Notes: generated from the letters alone by a model not told the origin. Shown: positions 10,216 to 18,396, numbered from the stretch's first letter. The stretch: DNA of 64,000 nt from Candidatus Saccharimonadota bacterium (GCA_017519305.1 JAFWSN010000001.1:308296-372295), one strand, 5' to 3'. Translations and numbers: made by a program.

Positions 10216-10244
10216 TTGACATTTTTTAAACATTAGCATATTAT
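10216..10244 (+). promoter_or_regulatory. Sigma70-type promoter of the VPDTG protein gene
   Basis: TTGACA, 17-base spacer containing AAACATTAGCA (also found in the promoter at 28019), TATTAT. A 7-bp leader hairpin ATCTTAC/GTAAGAT follows at 10257-10277. Confidence 0.7.
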
Positions 10245-10305
10245 TATATAGAATAAATCTTACTTTTAGTGTAAGATAAAATAAACAGTAAAAAAGAAAA
10301 CGAGT

Positions 10306-11178
10306 ATGAATAGAAAAAAATTTTTAAGTATTCTTGGGCTCATCGTTGTAATCGCCTTAACGGTGGCAGCTTATTTTGTCCCGGACGCAAACGCTGAAAA
10401 CGGACAAACCACTATTACAGTTACCGTAGCTAACGAAAAGCATCCGTCAGTTGAAATTACTAGCCCAATAAGCGACGCAGAATTCTTGCCTTCCGAACTC
10501 GTTTTCAGTGTTAATTACGAAGAGACCGATACTCTTGAACTCGTTCTCGAAAAAGGCACCGAATCAGCCAGCTTCTTGCCGACCATCACCGATCCGTCAG
10601 GCACTTTCAGTGAAGATGACATTGATCTAAGCAACGTTTTTACCAATATTTATGGTGATTATACCTTTACTGTTAATGCTTCCGGAGACGGAAACACCGC
10701 TGATGCATCTATCGCCTTCACCGTAACCCCACTCCGCGTCACGAAAAACGGCCACGACGACAACGGTGACCCAATTATCAAAATTGTCGTCGCTGACGAT
10801 GTTGAAAAAATCCGCATTGCAGTAGCCAACCCAGAAACCGGCGAACCAATGTTCCAGGTAATCGAAATTGACACCGCCGATCTTGGCGACGGCACCGTAA
10901 CCTTACCATTCGCTGCCAACGGAATGACCTCCGACAATTACACTGTCGACGTCACTGCACTTGGCGCCAACGACACCGAACTTGGCACCAAAAACGTCGA
11001 CTGTAACTACGAAGAACCAAAAGACGAAGACGCTCCAGCCGTTCCAGATACCGGTTCATTTGCCGGCAGTCTCAACGTTTCTAAATCCGATTACATCCTA
11101 GCTGGCTCAATTGGCCTCGGCGTAACCATTGCAATCATTATCCTCTACGCCACCAAACGTTCAAACAAACGCAAATAA
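10306..11178 (+). CDS. Sortase-anchored surface protein with VPDTG signal
   Basis: 290 residues: signal peptide (about 1-30, ending ANA-EN), two Ig-like beta domains (about 35-140 and 143-232), an acidic Pro-rich linker, the sorting-type signal VPDTG (246-250), a membrane helix (about 264-283) and an RSNKRK tail. This layout is that of covalently wall-anchored proteins, with VPDTG in place of LPXTG; the same pentapeptide ends the adhesin at 42925. The class B sortase at 28744 is the only candidate enzyme in the window. It completes the surface locus begun at 8702 and is followed by a strong terminator. Confidence 0.82.
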   Translation: MNRKKFLSILGLIVVIALTVAAYFVPDANAENGQTTITVTVANEKHPSVEITSPISDAEFLPSELVFSVNYEETDTLELVLEKGTESASFLPTITDPSGTFSEDDIDLSNVFTNIYGDYTFTVNASGDGNTADASIAFTVTPLRVTKNGHDDNGDPIIKIVVADDVEKIRIAVANPETGEPMFQVIEIDTADLGDGTVTLPFAANGMTSDNYTVDVTALGANDTELGTKNVDCNYEEPKDEDAPAVPDTGSFAGSLNVSKSDYILAGSIGLGVTIAIIILYATKRSNKRK

Positions 11179-11190
11179 ACCAAATCGTTA

Positions 11191-11231
11191 AAAATGGGCG
11201 CACCAAAAAACTGCGAGGGCGCCCATTTTTA
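11191..11231 (+). terminator. Terminator after the VPDTG protein gene
   Basis: AAAATGGGCGC (11191-11201) pairs with GCGCCCATTTT (11219-11229), followed by T residues. Confidence 0.85.
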
Positions 11232-11248
11232 TATCTCAAAACAAATAA

Positions 11249-11274
11249 AAAATAGCCCCTAAAGGGGCTATTTT
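11249..11274 (-). terminator. Terminator of rpmE (near-symmetrical)
   Basis: AAAATAGCCCC/GGGGCTATTTT with loop TAAA. It lies immediately past the L31 stop codon on the minus strand and can also work in plus orientation. Confidence 0.85.
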
Positions 11275-11276
11275 AA

Positions 11277-11609
11277 TTATTTATTGTCGGCTTTGGCTTT
11301 TTTCTCGGCTGACTTCTGAGCTTTTTTAGCTTTGTTTTCAAGCGCATTTTTCATAGCTTGAGACTTAGCAATACGAGCTTTGAAGCGGTCGACGCGACCC
11401 TCGGTATCGATAATCTTCTCTTCACCGGTAAAGAATGGGTGAGAGGCGGAAGAAATTTGCACCTTTACCAAAGGATATTCGTTGCCATCGGTCCACTTAA
11501 TCGTTTCTTCGCTTTGAGCCGTAGACTTAGTCAAGAATGAAAAGTTAGCAGCTTCATCAGAAAAGACGACGTAGCGGTATTCTTTAGGATGTAATTCTTT
11601 TTTACTCAT
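11277..11609 (-). CDS. rpmE: 50S ribosomal protein L31 (type B-like, extended)
   Basis: Large-subunit ribosomal protein. The core shows [12 protein letters not shown] and the characteristic [15 protein letters not shown] with [10 protein letters not shown] (residues about 55-80). It has no CxxC zinc pair, so it belongs to the zinc-free class. At 110 residues it carries a Lys/Ala-rich C-terminal extension of about 30 residues beyond the usual end. It is a single gene on the minus strand, closed by its own terminator. Confidence 0.95.
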   Translation of the reverse strand: MSKKELHPKEYRYVVFSDEAANFSFLTKSTAQSEETIKWTDGNEYPLVKVQISSASHPFFTGEEKIIDTEGRVDRFKARIAKSQAMKNALENKAKKAQKSAEKKAKADNK

Positions 11610-11701
11610 GATTCAGCTAATTATACCAGAGAGCAAAGAAAATGTAAAGAAAAAAATGGGGAGTGACTAATTTGTGGGCACTCCCCGGATGGAAGAAATT
11701 C

Positions 11702-11875
11702 TTACTCTATACGATCGCCATACAGCGATATACGACCAAGAGTATACGAAATGCCATCATCAATGAAGGCGCTTTCTTTCTTCTCTTCCTGTGCCACCGG
11801 CTGCGGCTGCGACTGCAATTCCGGATCCGGATGGTCACTTATTATGATTGTAACGTACTGTTTTTCCTCTGCCAT
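11702..11875 (-). CDS. Small acidic protein of unknown function (57 residues)
   Basis: Not recognised. The reading frame from ATG 11875 has GAAAGGATG about nine bases upstream and a textbook promoter (11919-11947), so it is probably expressed. The product starts MAEEKQYVTIIISDHPDPE, has a Gln/Pro-rich middle and ends in a short helical or strand segment, with no membrane helix or Cys. A longer upstream start would place the start codon within the leader and is rejected. Like the gene at 13548 it is a small, singly transcribed gene beside the rpsB-tsf operon. Confidence 0.6.
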   Translation of the reverse strand: MAEEKQYVTIIISDHPDPELQSQPQPVAQEEKKESAFIDDGISYTLGRISLYGDRIE

Positions 11876-11918
11876 ATTATCACATCCTTTCGGGCAGAAT
11901 TTTGTGTTTGTTCTTATA

Positions 11919-11947
11919 ATTATACACCAAATAAGCATAACTGTCAA
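11919..11947 (-). promoter_or_regulatory. Consensus promoter of the small gene at 11702
   Basis: On the minus strand TTGACA, 17-base spacer containing ATGCTTAT, TATAAT. The leader is about 40 bases. Confidence 0.8.
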
Positions 11948-11976
11948 GACCCTAACAGGGGTAGAACAGATAAGGC

Positions 11977-12005
11977 TTGCTTTTTCTGGGGAGGTATAGT
12001 ATAAT
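11977..12005 (+). promoter_or_regulatory. Promoter of rpsB-tsf
   Basis: TTGCTT, 17-base spacer, TATAAT; divergent from the promoter at 11919-11947. Confidence 0.7.
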
Positions 12006-12031
12006 TACAGAGTTATCAAATAAATGAAACA

Positions 12032-12075
12032 GCCTTTGGGGGATTTCCTGGCAAACTAGGCACGGGCCCAGAGGC
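12032..12075 (+). promoter_or_regulatory. Structured rpsB leader hairpin
   Basis: GCCTTTGGG (12032-12040) pairs with CCCAGAGGC (12067-12075), with an inner CCTGG/CTAGG stem (12047-12060). It sits between the promoter and the Shine-Dalgarno. This is a plausible S2 autoregulatory site, by analogy with ribosomal-protein leaders. Confidence 0.5.
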
Positions 12076-12095
12076 AAAGAGAAAGGAAATCATAT

Positions 12096-12782
12096 ATGAC
12101 CGTAGATGTCGATATGAAGGCATTGCTCGAAAGTGGCGCTCATTTTGGTCACAAAACCAGCCGCTGGCACCCAAAAATGGCCCCATACATTCACAGCAAA
12201 CGCCAAGATGCTCACATTATCAACCTTGAGAAGACCGTTGAAGGCCTCGAAGTAGCCCTTCCAAAGATCACCGAGATTGTTAAAAGTGGCAAAAAGGTAC
12301 TTTTTGTTGGTACCAAGAAACAAATGAAAGACGCCGTTAAGGAAGCTGCAGCATCTGTAGATATGCCCTACGTTACTGTCCGTTGGGTTGGTGGTACTTT
12401 GACCAACGTCGAAACCGTCAATCGCCAAATCAAAAAACTCAAAGATTTGGAACGCCGCATGGCTTCTGGCGAACTTGAAAATCGCTATTCCAAACTCGAA
12501 GTTCAACGTTTCCAAGAGGAAATCGACCTCCTCAACGAACGCTATGGTGGCATCAAAGATATGACCGAGCAACCAGCCGCAATCATTGTCGTTGACGCTA
12601 TCGAAGACAAAAACGCTGTGAAAGAAGCTAACGGTCTTCACATCCCAGTCTTCGCTATTACCGATACCAACGTCGACCCAACCAACATCGACTATGTTAT
12701 CCCAGCCAACGATGATGCGATCAAAGCTACCAAGCTTATTCTTGATTACTTCGTCGAAGCTATCAAAGAAGGTAAAAAATAA
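12096..12782 (+). CDS. rpsB: 30S ribosomal protein S2
   Basis: Small-subunit protein needed for S1 binding and initiation. Seen: LLESGAHFGHKTSRWHPKMAPYI-type start (residues 9-30), FVGTKKQ (69-75), RWVGGTLTN (96-104), DLLNERYGGIKDM and the C-terminal VFAITDTNVDPTNIDYVIPANDDA signature (split about 186-209). At 228 residues it is close to the family length. Followed at 12 bases by tsf, the conserved rpsB-tsf order. AAAGGAAA precedes the ATG. Confidence 0.98.
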   Translation: MTVDVDMKALLESGAHFGHKTSRWHPKMAPYIHSKRQDAHIINLEKTVEGLEVALPKITEIVKSGKKVLFVGTKKQMKDAVKEAAASVDMPYVTVRWVGGTLTNVETVNRQIKKLKDLERRMASGELENRYSKLEVQRFQEEIDLLNERYGGIKDMTEQPAAIIVVDAIEDKNAVKEANGLHIPVFAITDTNVDPTNIDYVIPANDDAIKATKLILDYFVEAIKEGKK

Positions 12783-12794
12783 TTAGGAGGCAAA

Positions 12795-13385
12795 ATGGCA
12801 GAAATTTCCATTGAACAAATCAAAAAACTTAAAGAGCTCTCTGGCGTTGGCCTTACCGATGCTAAAAAAGCTCTCGTCGAAGCCGACGGTGATTTCGACA
12901 AAGCCCTCGATGCTATGCGCAAAAAAGGTCTTACCAAAGCTGAAAAACGTGGTGATCGTGAAACCCGCGAAGGCCTCATCGATTCTTACATCCACGATGG
13001 TCGCCTTGGTGCTATCGTTGAAGTCAACTGTGAAACTTCCTTCGTTGCCAAAACTGATGAGTTCAAGACTTTGGCTCACCAAATCGCAATGCAAGTTGCT
13101 TCCATGAACCCACTTTACGTCTCCGAAGAAGATATTCCAGAAGATGTCAAAGCTGCTAAGATAAAAGAACTTGAAGAAAACTTCAAGGGTCCAGAAAACA
13201 TGAAAGAGCAAATCCTTGCCGGCCAAGCCAAAAAGGCTTTCTCCGACAAAGTTCTCATGAACCAACCATTCATCTTGGACGACACCAAAACTGTCGAACA
13301 ATTCATCAAGGAAGCTATCGCTAAAACCGGTGAAAACATCACTGTTCGCCAATTTAAGCGTATCGAGCTTGGTGTAACCGAGTAA
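12795..13385 (+). CDS. tsf: Elongation factor Ts
   Basis: Guanine-nucleotide exchange factor for EF-Tu (tuf at 49408). The N-terminal UBA-like domain is seen (IKKLKELSGVGLTDAKKAL, 9-27), then the signature EAVGDFDKA-like EADGDFDKALDAMRKKG, then RGDRETREGLIDSYIHDGRLGAIVEVNCETSFVAK spread over residues 56-90, where TSFVA contacts EF-Tu. At 196 residues it is a short form with a single core repeat, as in many small genomes. AGGAGG precedes the ATG; terminator at 13399-13428. Confidence 0.97.
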   Translation: MAEISIEQIKKLKELSGVGLTDAKKALVEADGDFDKALDAMRKKGLTKAEKRGDRETREGLIDSYIHDGRLGAIVEVNCETSFVAKTDEFKTLAHQIAMQVASMNPLYVSEEDIPEDVKAAKIKELEENFKGPENMKEQILAGQAKKAFSDKVLMNQPFILDDTKTVEQFIKEAIAKTGENITVRQFKRIELGVTE

Positions 13386-13398
13386 TCAAAAAGCAAAG

Positions 13399-13428
13399 AA
13401 TCACCCCGAAAACAGGGGTGATTTTTTG
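13399..13428 (+). terminator. Terminator after tsf
   Basis: AATCACCCC/GGGGTGATT stem followed by a T run. Confidence 0.9.
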
Positions 13429-13448
13429 TTCTAGCAGATTACCGCTTT

Positions 13449-13477
13449 TTGACTTTTAACATAAAGAGTGTTATAAT
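13449..13477 (+). promoter_or_regulatory. Consensus promoter of the small gene at 13548
   Basis: TTGACT, 17-base spacer, TATAAT. The 65-base leader contains a GGTGT/ACACC hairpin. Confidence 0.75.
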
Positions 13478-13547
13478 TATAGTATATGGTGTGTCGATTT
13501 TTACACCCATAAATCCATGCCGGCGGGCTTACGCGGAGGGCATGTCT

Positions 13548-13700
13548 ATGAGCGACATGTACGAAAAAATAACAGCAAAAGAGCCCAATCCACAACCTGC
13601 TATTCCGCCTGAGGATACTGACAATAAAGAAGTCTGTTGTCATAAAACCATTCGTGGGGATACAATCGGAGATTGGAGCAATGGCAAATTCTTCGATTAA
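13548..13700 (+). CDS. Small protein of unknown function (50 residues)
   Basis: Not recognised. The start was chosen at ATG 13548 because GGAGGG (13535-13540) lies seven bases upstream; ATG 13542 is too close to it. The product is hydrophilic, Pro-rich in the middle and has a CC pair (VCCHKT), ending in WSNGKFFD. It has its own consensus promoter and a perfect-stem terminator, so it is a dedicated transcription unit, probably real despite its size. Role unknown. Confidence 0.6.
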   Translation: MSDMYEKITAKEPNPQPAIPPEDTDNKEVCCHKTIRGDTIGDWSNGKFFD

Positions 13701-13708
13701 GCACTCAA

Positions 13709-13736
13709 GGGTACGCAAACTAGCGTACCCATTTTT
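13709..13736 (+). terminator. Terminator after the small gene
   Basis: Perfect GGGTACGC/GCGTACCC stem with a 6-base loop and ATTTTT. Confidence 0.9.
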
Positions 13737-13820
13737 CTATCTTTTGACATTAGAATCTCTGAGACAAAAATTAAAACCGCACGAACGAAGCATGTATTTT
13801 TATTCCAGATGATTCAATGT

Positions 13821-13826
13821 TATAAT
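13821..13826 (+). promoter_or_regulatory. -10 box of frr
   Basis: TATAAT 18 bases before the start codon; the short leader carries AAAGGAG. Confidence 0.55.
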
Positions 13827-13844
13827 ACAGGAAAGGAGTTATTT

Positions 13845-14390
13845 ATGTTCGATATTAATGAAGATAGAAACAAAATGAACGCCGTAATTGAGCGTTTCAA
13901 AGATGAGATGAAAAAAGTCCGCACCGGCCGTGCTCACCCAGACATGCTCGCCAGTATTAAAGTTGAGGCCTATGGCCAAATGATGCCATTAAACCAAGTC
14001 GCCAACGTCACCGCTGCCGATGCTACCATGCTCGTCATTACCCCGTTTGATCCAGCCAACATTCAAAGCATCGCTACGGCCATCCGCATCGACCAAACCC
14101 TCGGTCTTAATCCAGCCGACGACGGCCGCATCGTGCGCGTGCCAATTCCACCACTTACCGAAGAGCGCCGCAAAGAAATTGTTAAGAACGCTTCCGAAAA
14201 AGTTGAAAACGCCAAGGTGGCTATCCGCAACGTACGCGAAGACGCCAGAAAAGCCATCAAGGCTGCTGCCGACCTCTCTGAAGACGTTAGAAAACGTGCC
14301 GAAAAAGAAATCGACGATCTCACCAAAGAATTCAACGACAAAATCGACGCCGAATTCAAAATCAAATCCGAAGAAATCATGAAAATTTAG
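13845..14390 (+). CDS. frr: Ribosome recycling factor
   Basis: Splits post-termination ribosomes together with EF-G. At 181 residues it is full length with the long three-helix bundle. Seen: VRTGRAHPDML (27-37), the hinge-domain run LNQVANVTAADATMLVITPFD (split over about 46-66) and the conserved RIPIPPLTEERRKE-like VRVPIPPLTEERRKE. The ATG at 13845, eight bases after AAAGGAG, is preferred to an upstream in-frame start that overlaps the -10 box. The next gene, uppS, starts three bases after the stop, the conserved frr-uppS order. Confidence 0.97.
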   Translation: MFDINEDRNKMNAVIERFKDEMKKVRTGRAHPDMLASIKVEAYGQMMPLNQVANVTAADATMLVITPFDPANIQSIATAIRIDQTLGLNPADDGRIVRVPIPPLTEERRKEIVKNASEKVENAKVAIRNVREDARKAIKAAADLSEDVRKRAEKEIDDLTKEFNDKIDAEFKIKSEEIMKI

Positions 14391-14392
14391 TT

Positions 14393-15067
14393 ATGGAAAA
14401 GTTACATCTCGGATTTATCGTTGACGGGAATCGCCGTTGGGCTCGCGAAAAAAATCTCCCAACTTTAATTGGCCACCAAAAAGGCTTTGACAAAGTTGAG
14501 ATGGTCATCGAAGAGCTCGCCAAGCACGACGAAGTTGGTTACGCCAGTTTCTACCTTTTTAGTACCGAAAACTGGAATCGTACCAAAGAAGAAGTCGACT
14601 ATTTGATGAAGTTGGCGCAGAAAAAAATCTCCAGCATCACCAAGAAACTTGTCAAAAACAATCTACGCTGCGTCATCCTAGGTTCCGAAACTCACGTTCC
14701 ACCAGCCCTACTTAAGGCCCTCAGAAACTGTGAAGAAGAAACCAAAAACTGCACTGGCATGACGGTCTGCATCTGCTTCAATTACGGCGGCAAACAAGAA
14801 ATTTCCGACGCCGTTAATGCTGCTATCGAAAAAGGCGAAGAAATCACTCCTGAAACTATCGAACAGAATCTCTACCATCCAGAAGTCCCAGCTTGCGACA
14901 TGATCATCCGCACTAGCGGGGAAGAGCGCATCTCTGGCTTTATGCTTTGGCGCGCTGCTTATTCTGAATTCTTATTCCTCAAAAAATATTTCCCAGACAT
15001 TGAGAAGGAAGATATTGCAGAAATTCTCGCAGAATATAAAAACCGTAATCGCCGCTTCGGCAAATAG
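14393..15067 (+). CDS. uppS: Undecaprenyl diphosphate synthase
   Basis: Cis-prenyltransferase that builds the C55 lipid carrier for peptidoglycan. Seen: FIVDGNRRWA (9-18) with the catalytic Asp, GHQKG (27-31), FSTENWNR-type YLFSTENWNRT (about 54-64), CICFNYGGKQEI (about 124-135) and the C-terminal RTSGEERISGFMLWRAAYSEFLF segment with the Arg and Ser that bind isopentenyl diphosphate. At 224 residues it is near the usual length. Part of the frr-uppS-protease series. Confidence 0.97.
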   Translation: MEKLHLGFIVDGNRRWAREKNLPTLIGHQKGFDKVEMVIEELAKHDEVGYASFYLFSTENWNRTKEEVDYLMKLAQKKISSITKKLVKNNLRCVILGSETHVPPALLKALRNCEEETKNCTGMTVCICFNYGGKQEISDAVNAAIEKGEEITPETIEQNLYHPEVPACDMIIRTSGEERISGFMLWRAAYSEFLFLKKYFPDIEKEDIAEILAEYKNRNRRFGK

Positions 15068-15070
15068 TGA

Positions 15071-15076
15071 TATAAT
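15071..15076 (+). promoter_or_regulatory. Leaderless-type -10 box of the site-2 protease gene
   Basis: TGA-TATAAT ends six bases before the ATG at 15083. Confidence 0.6.
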
Positions 15077-15082
15077 GAGCTT

Positions 15083-16339
15083 ATGGATATTGTAGTTGGA
15101 GTTATTGTTGGTCTATTAGTTTTAATGGCACTCGTCACCGCACACGAGTTCGGACATTTTATTGCCGCACGCCGAAATGGCGTAAAGGTGCTCGAGTTTG
15201 GTATTGGCTTCCCGCCACGCGCCGTTGCCTGGGTCAAAGATCCTAAAACCAAAAAATGGTCCCGCATCAAAAAAGAAGATTGGAAAAAACCACAAAACGG
15301 CCTCGTTTTTAGTCTCAACTTTTTACCAATCGGTGGCTTCTGCCAAATGGATGGCGAGTCGGCCAACGATAGTCGAAAGGGAACCTTTGGTCATGCTAGA
15401 TTCCTATCTAAAACCAAGATTCTATTTGCTGGCGTCTTAATGAACTGGCTAGCCGCCTTCCTAATTCTTACTGTGCTCGCCTGGACCGGCATGCCAAAAT
15501 TCCTTGAAAACCAATTCAGCGTTAAATACGACGAAACCTACACTAAGACTCCAGTTCTTATTTCCGAAGTCATTGCAGAGTCTCCAGCCGAAATCGCTGG
15601 TCTAAGAGCCGGCGATCGCCTGATTGCCGTGGGTGGCAATGAGGTCGAAATCGCTACCGACGTCACCAAATACAACGCCGAACACGCTGGTCAAACCGTT
15701 GACTACACCATCGAAAGAGACGAAGAAGTCCATGCCGATTGCGACTGCCCAGCTGAAGAAGAATGTGATTGCCCAACCTCTGTCATGGCCGTCGAAAAAA
15801 TCATTCCTGTCAAACTCAACGAAAAAGACGCTGAATACTTAGCTGGCATCGCCATGAAGTCGGACCAAACGCTCTATCACTATACCTGGTCAGCACCAGT
15901 CGTTGGCCTTGGTCTTACCGCACAAATCACCGGCGAAACCTTCAAGGGCCTCGGCGATCTAGTTTGGAACGTTGTTTCTGGTATCGCTAAACAATTTAAT
16001 CCGGACACCCGCGAAGAAGGTCGCGCTGCACTCGACTCTGCCAGCGATTCGGTCTCTGGTCCAGTCGGTATCATTGGCGTTATTTTCCCAGCCTTCACCT
16101 CCGCCGGTCCAGCCAACCTCGCCTTCCTCGCTGCGTTAATATCCATCTCGCTCGCTTGCATGAACGTCTTACCAATTCCAGCCCTCGACGGTGGTCGCTG
16201 GCTACTTATCCTCTTCTTTAAGCTTCGCAAAAAAGAACTCACCAAAGAAAAAGAAGAAAAAATCGTTTCACGTGCATTCTTAGTACTTCTGATTCTGGTT
16301 GCGCTCATCACAATCTTAGATATTAGAAGGTTCTTCTAA
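15083..16339 (+). CDS. rseP: Site-2 zinc metalloprotease, RseP/RasP family
   Basis: Intramembrane protease (M50B) that cleaves membrane-anchored regulators or signal peptides. Seen: first membrane helix carrying HEFGH (21-25) with the zinc ligands and Glu, a PDZ domain (about 155-250, ISEVIAESPAEIAGLRAGDRL), a membrane helix with NVLPIPALDGGRW (about 352-364) giving the third ligand Asp, and a terminal helix. Oddity: the PDZ domain holds an acidic insert with four cysteines in two C-x-C pairs (about 215-227). The gene order uppS-rseP-proS is seen in many bacteria; here cdsA and dxr are missing from between. Confidence 0.93.
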   Translation: MDIVVGVIVGLLVLMALVTAHEFGHFIAARRNGVKVLEFGIGFPPRAVAWVKDPKTKKWSRIKKEDWKKPQNGLVFSLNFLPIGGFCQMDGESANDSRKGTFGHARFLSKTKILFAGVLMNWLAAFLILTVLAWTGMPKFLENQFSVKYDETYTKTPVLISEVIAESPAEIAGLRAGDRLIAVGGNEVEIATDVTKYNAEHAGQTVDYTIERDEEVHADCDCPAEEECDCPTSVMAVEKIIPVKLNEKDAEYLAGIAMKSDQTLYHYTWSAPVVGLGLTAQITGETFKGLGDLVWNVVSGIAKQFNPDTREEGRAALDSASDSVSGPVGIIGVIFPAFTSAGPANLAFLAALISISLACMNVLPIPALDGGRWLLILFFKLRKKELTKEKEEKIVSRAFLVLLILVALITILDIRRFF

Positions 16340-17065
16340 ATGAAAAAGGACGTCAAAGAGATCCTTAAACTCACCGGCTTCTGCCTAGCTTTGCCGGCCT
16401 GGGTTTTCTTGGCGGTTTTCGGCGCTGGATATATCGTATCTTATCCGCTTTTCTGGTGCTTCGGCAAAACCTGGCTTACTTCACCACTCGGCACCCTAAT
16501 TTGCACCGCCCTCGTTTACGTCGTAGCTCTCGGCTTAATTCTATTACCACAATTATTCTTCAAAAAGCTCAAAACTTCTCGCGACGAACTTGGCCTTACT
16601 GAATTACCAACCTGGACCGACATCGGCCTCGCACCAATCGGCTATATTGTTGCCACTATCGCTGCTATCGCCGTCATTGCTGCCGTGAGCGCCATTTTTC
16701 CAGGCTTTGATGCCAACGAAACTCAACAGCTTGGGTTCCAATACTATTTGTCTGGCGGGGACCGTGTACTGGCGTTTATTGCGCTTGTCGTCGTTGCGCC
16801 AATCGCCGAAGAAATCATCTTCCGCGGCTGGCTCTACGGCAAACTCCGTTCCAAAACCGTCATGCCAGTAGCCATCTTCATCGTTTCATTACTCTTTGGC
16901 ATAGTTCATGGGCAATGGAATATCGGTATCAATGTCTTTGTTATGTCAATCGTGCTCTGTGGCCTCCGCGAAATCACTGGCACCGTCTACGCCGGAATCT
17001 TAATGCACATGATCAAAAACGCCGTTGCTTTTATCTTGCTTTTTATTTTGCATATCGGCGTATAA
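16340..17065 (+). CDS. CPBP family intramembrane glutamic endopeptidase
   Basis: Polytopic membrane protein of 241 residues with about six hydrophobic segments. It carries the Abi/CaaX-protease motifs EEIIFRGWLYG (about 155-165; the EExxxR motif), a following FGIVHG-type segment with the metal- or substrate-binding His (about 191-196), and a third LMHMIKNAV segment with His. Starts directly after the stop of the site-2 protease gene, so the two proteases are cotranscribed. Members process prenylated or bacteriocin-type substrates; the substrate here is unknown. Confidence 0.9.
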   Translation: MKKDVKEILKLTGFCLALPAWVFLAVFGAGYIVSYPLFWCFGKTWLTSPLGTLICTALVYVVALGLILLPQLFFKKLKTSRDELGLTELPTWTDIGLAPIGYIVATIAAIAVIAAVSAIFPGFDANETQQLGFQYYLSGGDRVLAFIALVVVAPIAEEIIFRGWLYGKLRSKTVMPVAIFIVSLLFGIVHGQWNIGINVFVMSIVLCGLREITGTVYAGILMHMIKNAVAFILLFILHIGV

Positions 17066-17083
17066 AAAATTCTACCCCTGTGA

Positions 17084-17089
17084 TATAAT
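17084..17089 (+). promoter_or_regulatory. Leaderless-type -10 box of proS
   Basis: TGA-TATAAT ends six bases before the ATG at 17096. Confidence 0.6.
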
Positions 17090-17095
17090 ACAGGC

Positions 17096-18331
17096 ATGAG
17101 ACTATCGCAATCTTTTATCAAAACTCTTCGCGATGCGCCAAAAGACGAAACCGCGAGAAGCGCCGGCTATTTAATTCGTGCTGGCTATATTTATAAAGAA
17201 ATGGCCGGGATTTATGATTATCTACCCCTTGGCCTTAAAGTAATCGAAAATATCAAAGGCATTATCCGCGAAGAACTCAACAAAATCGGCGGACAAGAAA
17301 TTTTAATGTCATCCCTCCAGAATCCCGAACTCTGGAAAAAGACCGACCGTTGGGATGATACCAAAGTTGATATTTGGTTCAAAACTGAGCTTTCGGCTGG
17401 CGGGGAATTAGGCCTTGCTCCAACCCACGAAGAGCCAATCACTAACATGCTTAAGACCTACGTCAAAAGCTACAAAGATTTACCGCTTGCCGTTTATCAA
17501 TTCCAAACCAAATTCAGGAACGAGCTTCGTGCCAAATCCGGCATCCTTCGTACCCGTGAATTTTTGATGAAAGATCTCTATAGTTTCCATACCTCAGAAG
17601 AAGACCTTGACCGCTTCTATCACGAAGCCGAGGGTGCCTACGCCAAAATTTATGAGCGTCTCGGTCTTGGTGACGACACTTTCGAAACCTTTGCCTCGGG
17701 CGGCGTCTTCTCTAAATATTCTCACGAATATCAAACCATTATTCCAGTCGGCGAAGATACCGTTTATTACAACAAAGACAAATCCGTCGTCCTTAATGAA
17801 GAGGTTTTACTCGACGAAGTACTCGATGATCTCAAAGTTAAGCGCGAGGATCTCGAAAGCACTCGTGCTGCCGAAGTTGGCAATATCTTCAAACTTAAAT
17901 TCAAATACTCCGAGCCTCTTGGTCTCAAAATTTCCGACGAAAATAATGCTGTTCAAAACGTTTACATGGGCTGCTACGGCATCGGTGTCTCCCGCGTAAT
18001 GGGCGTTATTGCCGAAAAATTCTGCGACGACAAAGGTCTTGTCTGGCCAGAGAATATTGCCCCATTCAAATACTATCTCGCTCCAATTGGCGAAGCTGCC
18101 AACAAGCTTGCCGACGAACTCTATGCTGGCAACGAAGAAACTATCTTGCTTGATGATCGCGACCTTCGTCCGGGCGAAAAGTTCACCGACGCCGAGCTCA
18201 TGGGTATCCCTTATCGTATCGTGATTTCCGACAAGACTTTGGCTGAAAATTCCGTCGAAATTGCCACTCGCAAGACCGGCGAATCCAAGCTAATTAGTCT
18301 CGACGAATTTAAAAAGATGCTCGCGGTCTAA
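17096..18331 (+). CDS. proS: Prolyl-tRNA synthetase (short, without the INS editing domain)
   Basis: Class II synthetase charging tRNA-Pro. Motif 1 is near AGIYDYLPLGLKV (37-49), motif 2 is TKFRNELRAKSGILRTREFLMKD (split about 138-160) and motif 3 is GCYGIGVSRVMG (293-304). The C-terminal anticodon-binding domain contains DDRDLRPGEKFTDAELMGIP. At 411 residues it is much shorter than the E. coli enzyme (about 570) because the editing insertion between motifs 2 and 3 is replaced by a short segment. Confidence 0.95.
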   Translation: MRLSQSFIKTLRDAPKDETARSAGYLIRAGYIYKEMAGIYDYLPLGLKVIENIKGIIREELNKIGGQEILMSSLQNPELWKKTDRWDDTKVDIWFKTELSAGGELGLAPTHEEPITNMLKTYVKSYKDLPLAVYQFQTKFRNELRAKSGILRTREFLMKDLYSFHTSEEDLDRFYHEAEGAYAKIYERLGLGDDTFETFASGGVFSKYSHEYQTIIPVGEDTVYYNKDKSVVLNEEVLLDEVLDDLKVKREDLESTRAAEVGNIFKLKFKYSEPLGLKISDENNAVQNVYMGCYGIGVSRVMGVIAEKFCDDKGLVWPENIAPFKYYLAPIGEAANKLADELYAGNEETILLDDRDLRPGEKFTDAELMGIPYRIVISDKTLAENSVEIATRKTGESKLISLDEFKKMLAV

Positions 18332-18336
18332 AACCC

Positions 18337-18365
18337 TTGACATCTACCCGAGATTCTCATAAACT
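18337..18365 (+). promoter_or_regulatory. Promoter of greA
   Basis: TTGACA, 17-base spacer, TAAACT. The leader is about 25 bases, with GGAG before the start. Confidence 0.65.
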
Positions 18366-18396
18366 TAGAACTGTTGTTTAAACGTGGAGTACTGAT

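Noticed and set aside
11663-12004. 113-codon open frame on the plus strand
   Set aside because: Overlaps the small minus-strand gene, its promoter and the rpsB promoter; no ribosome-binding site and non-protein-like composition.
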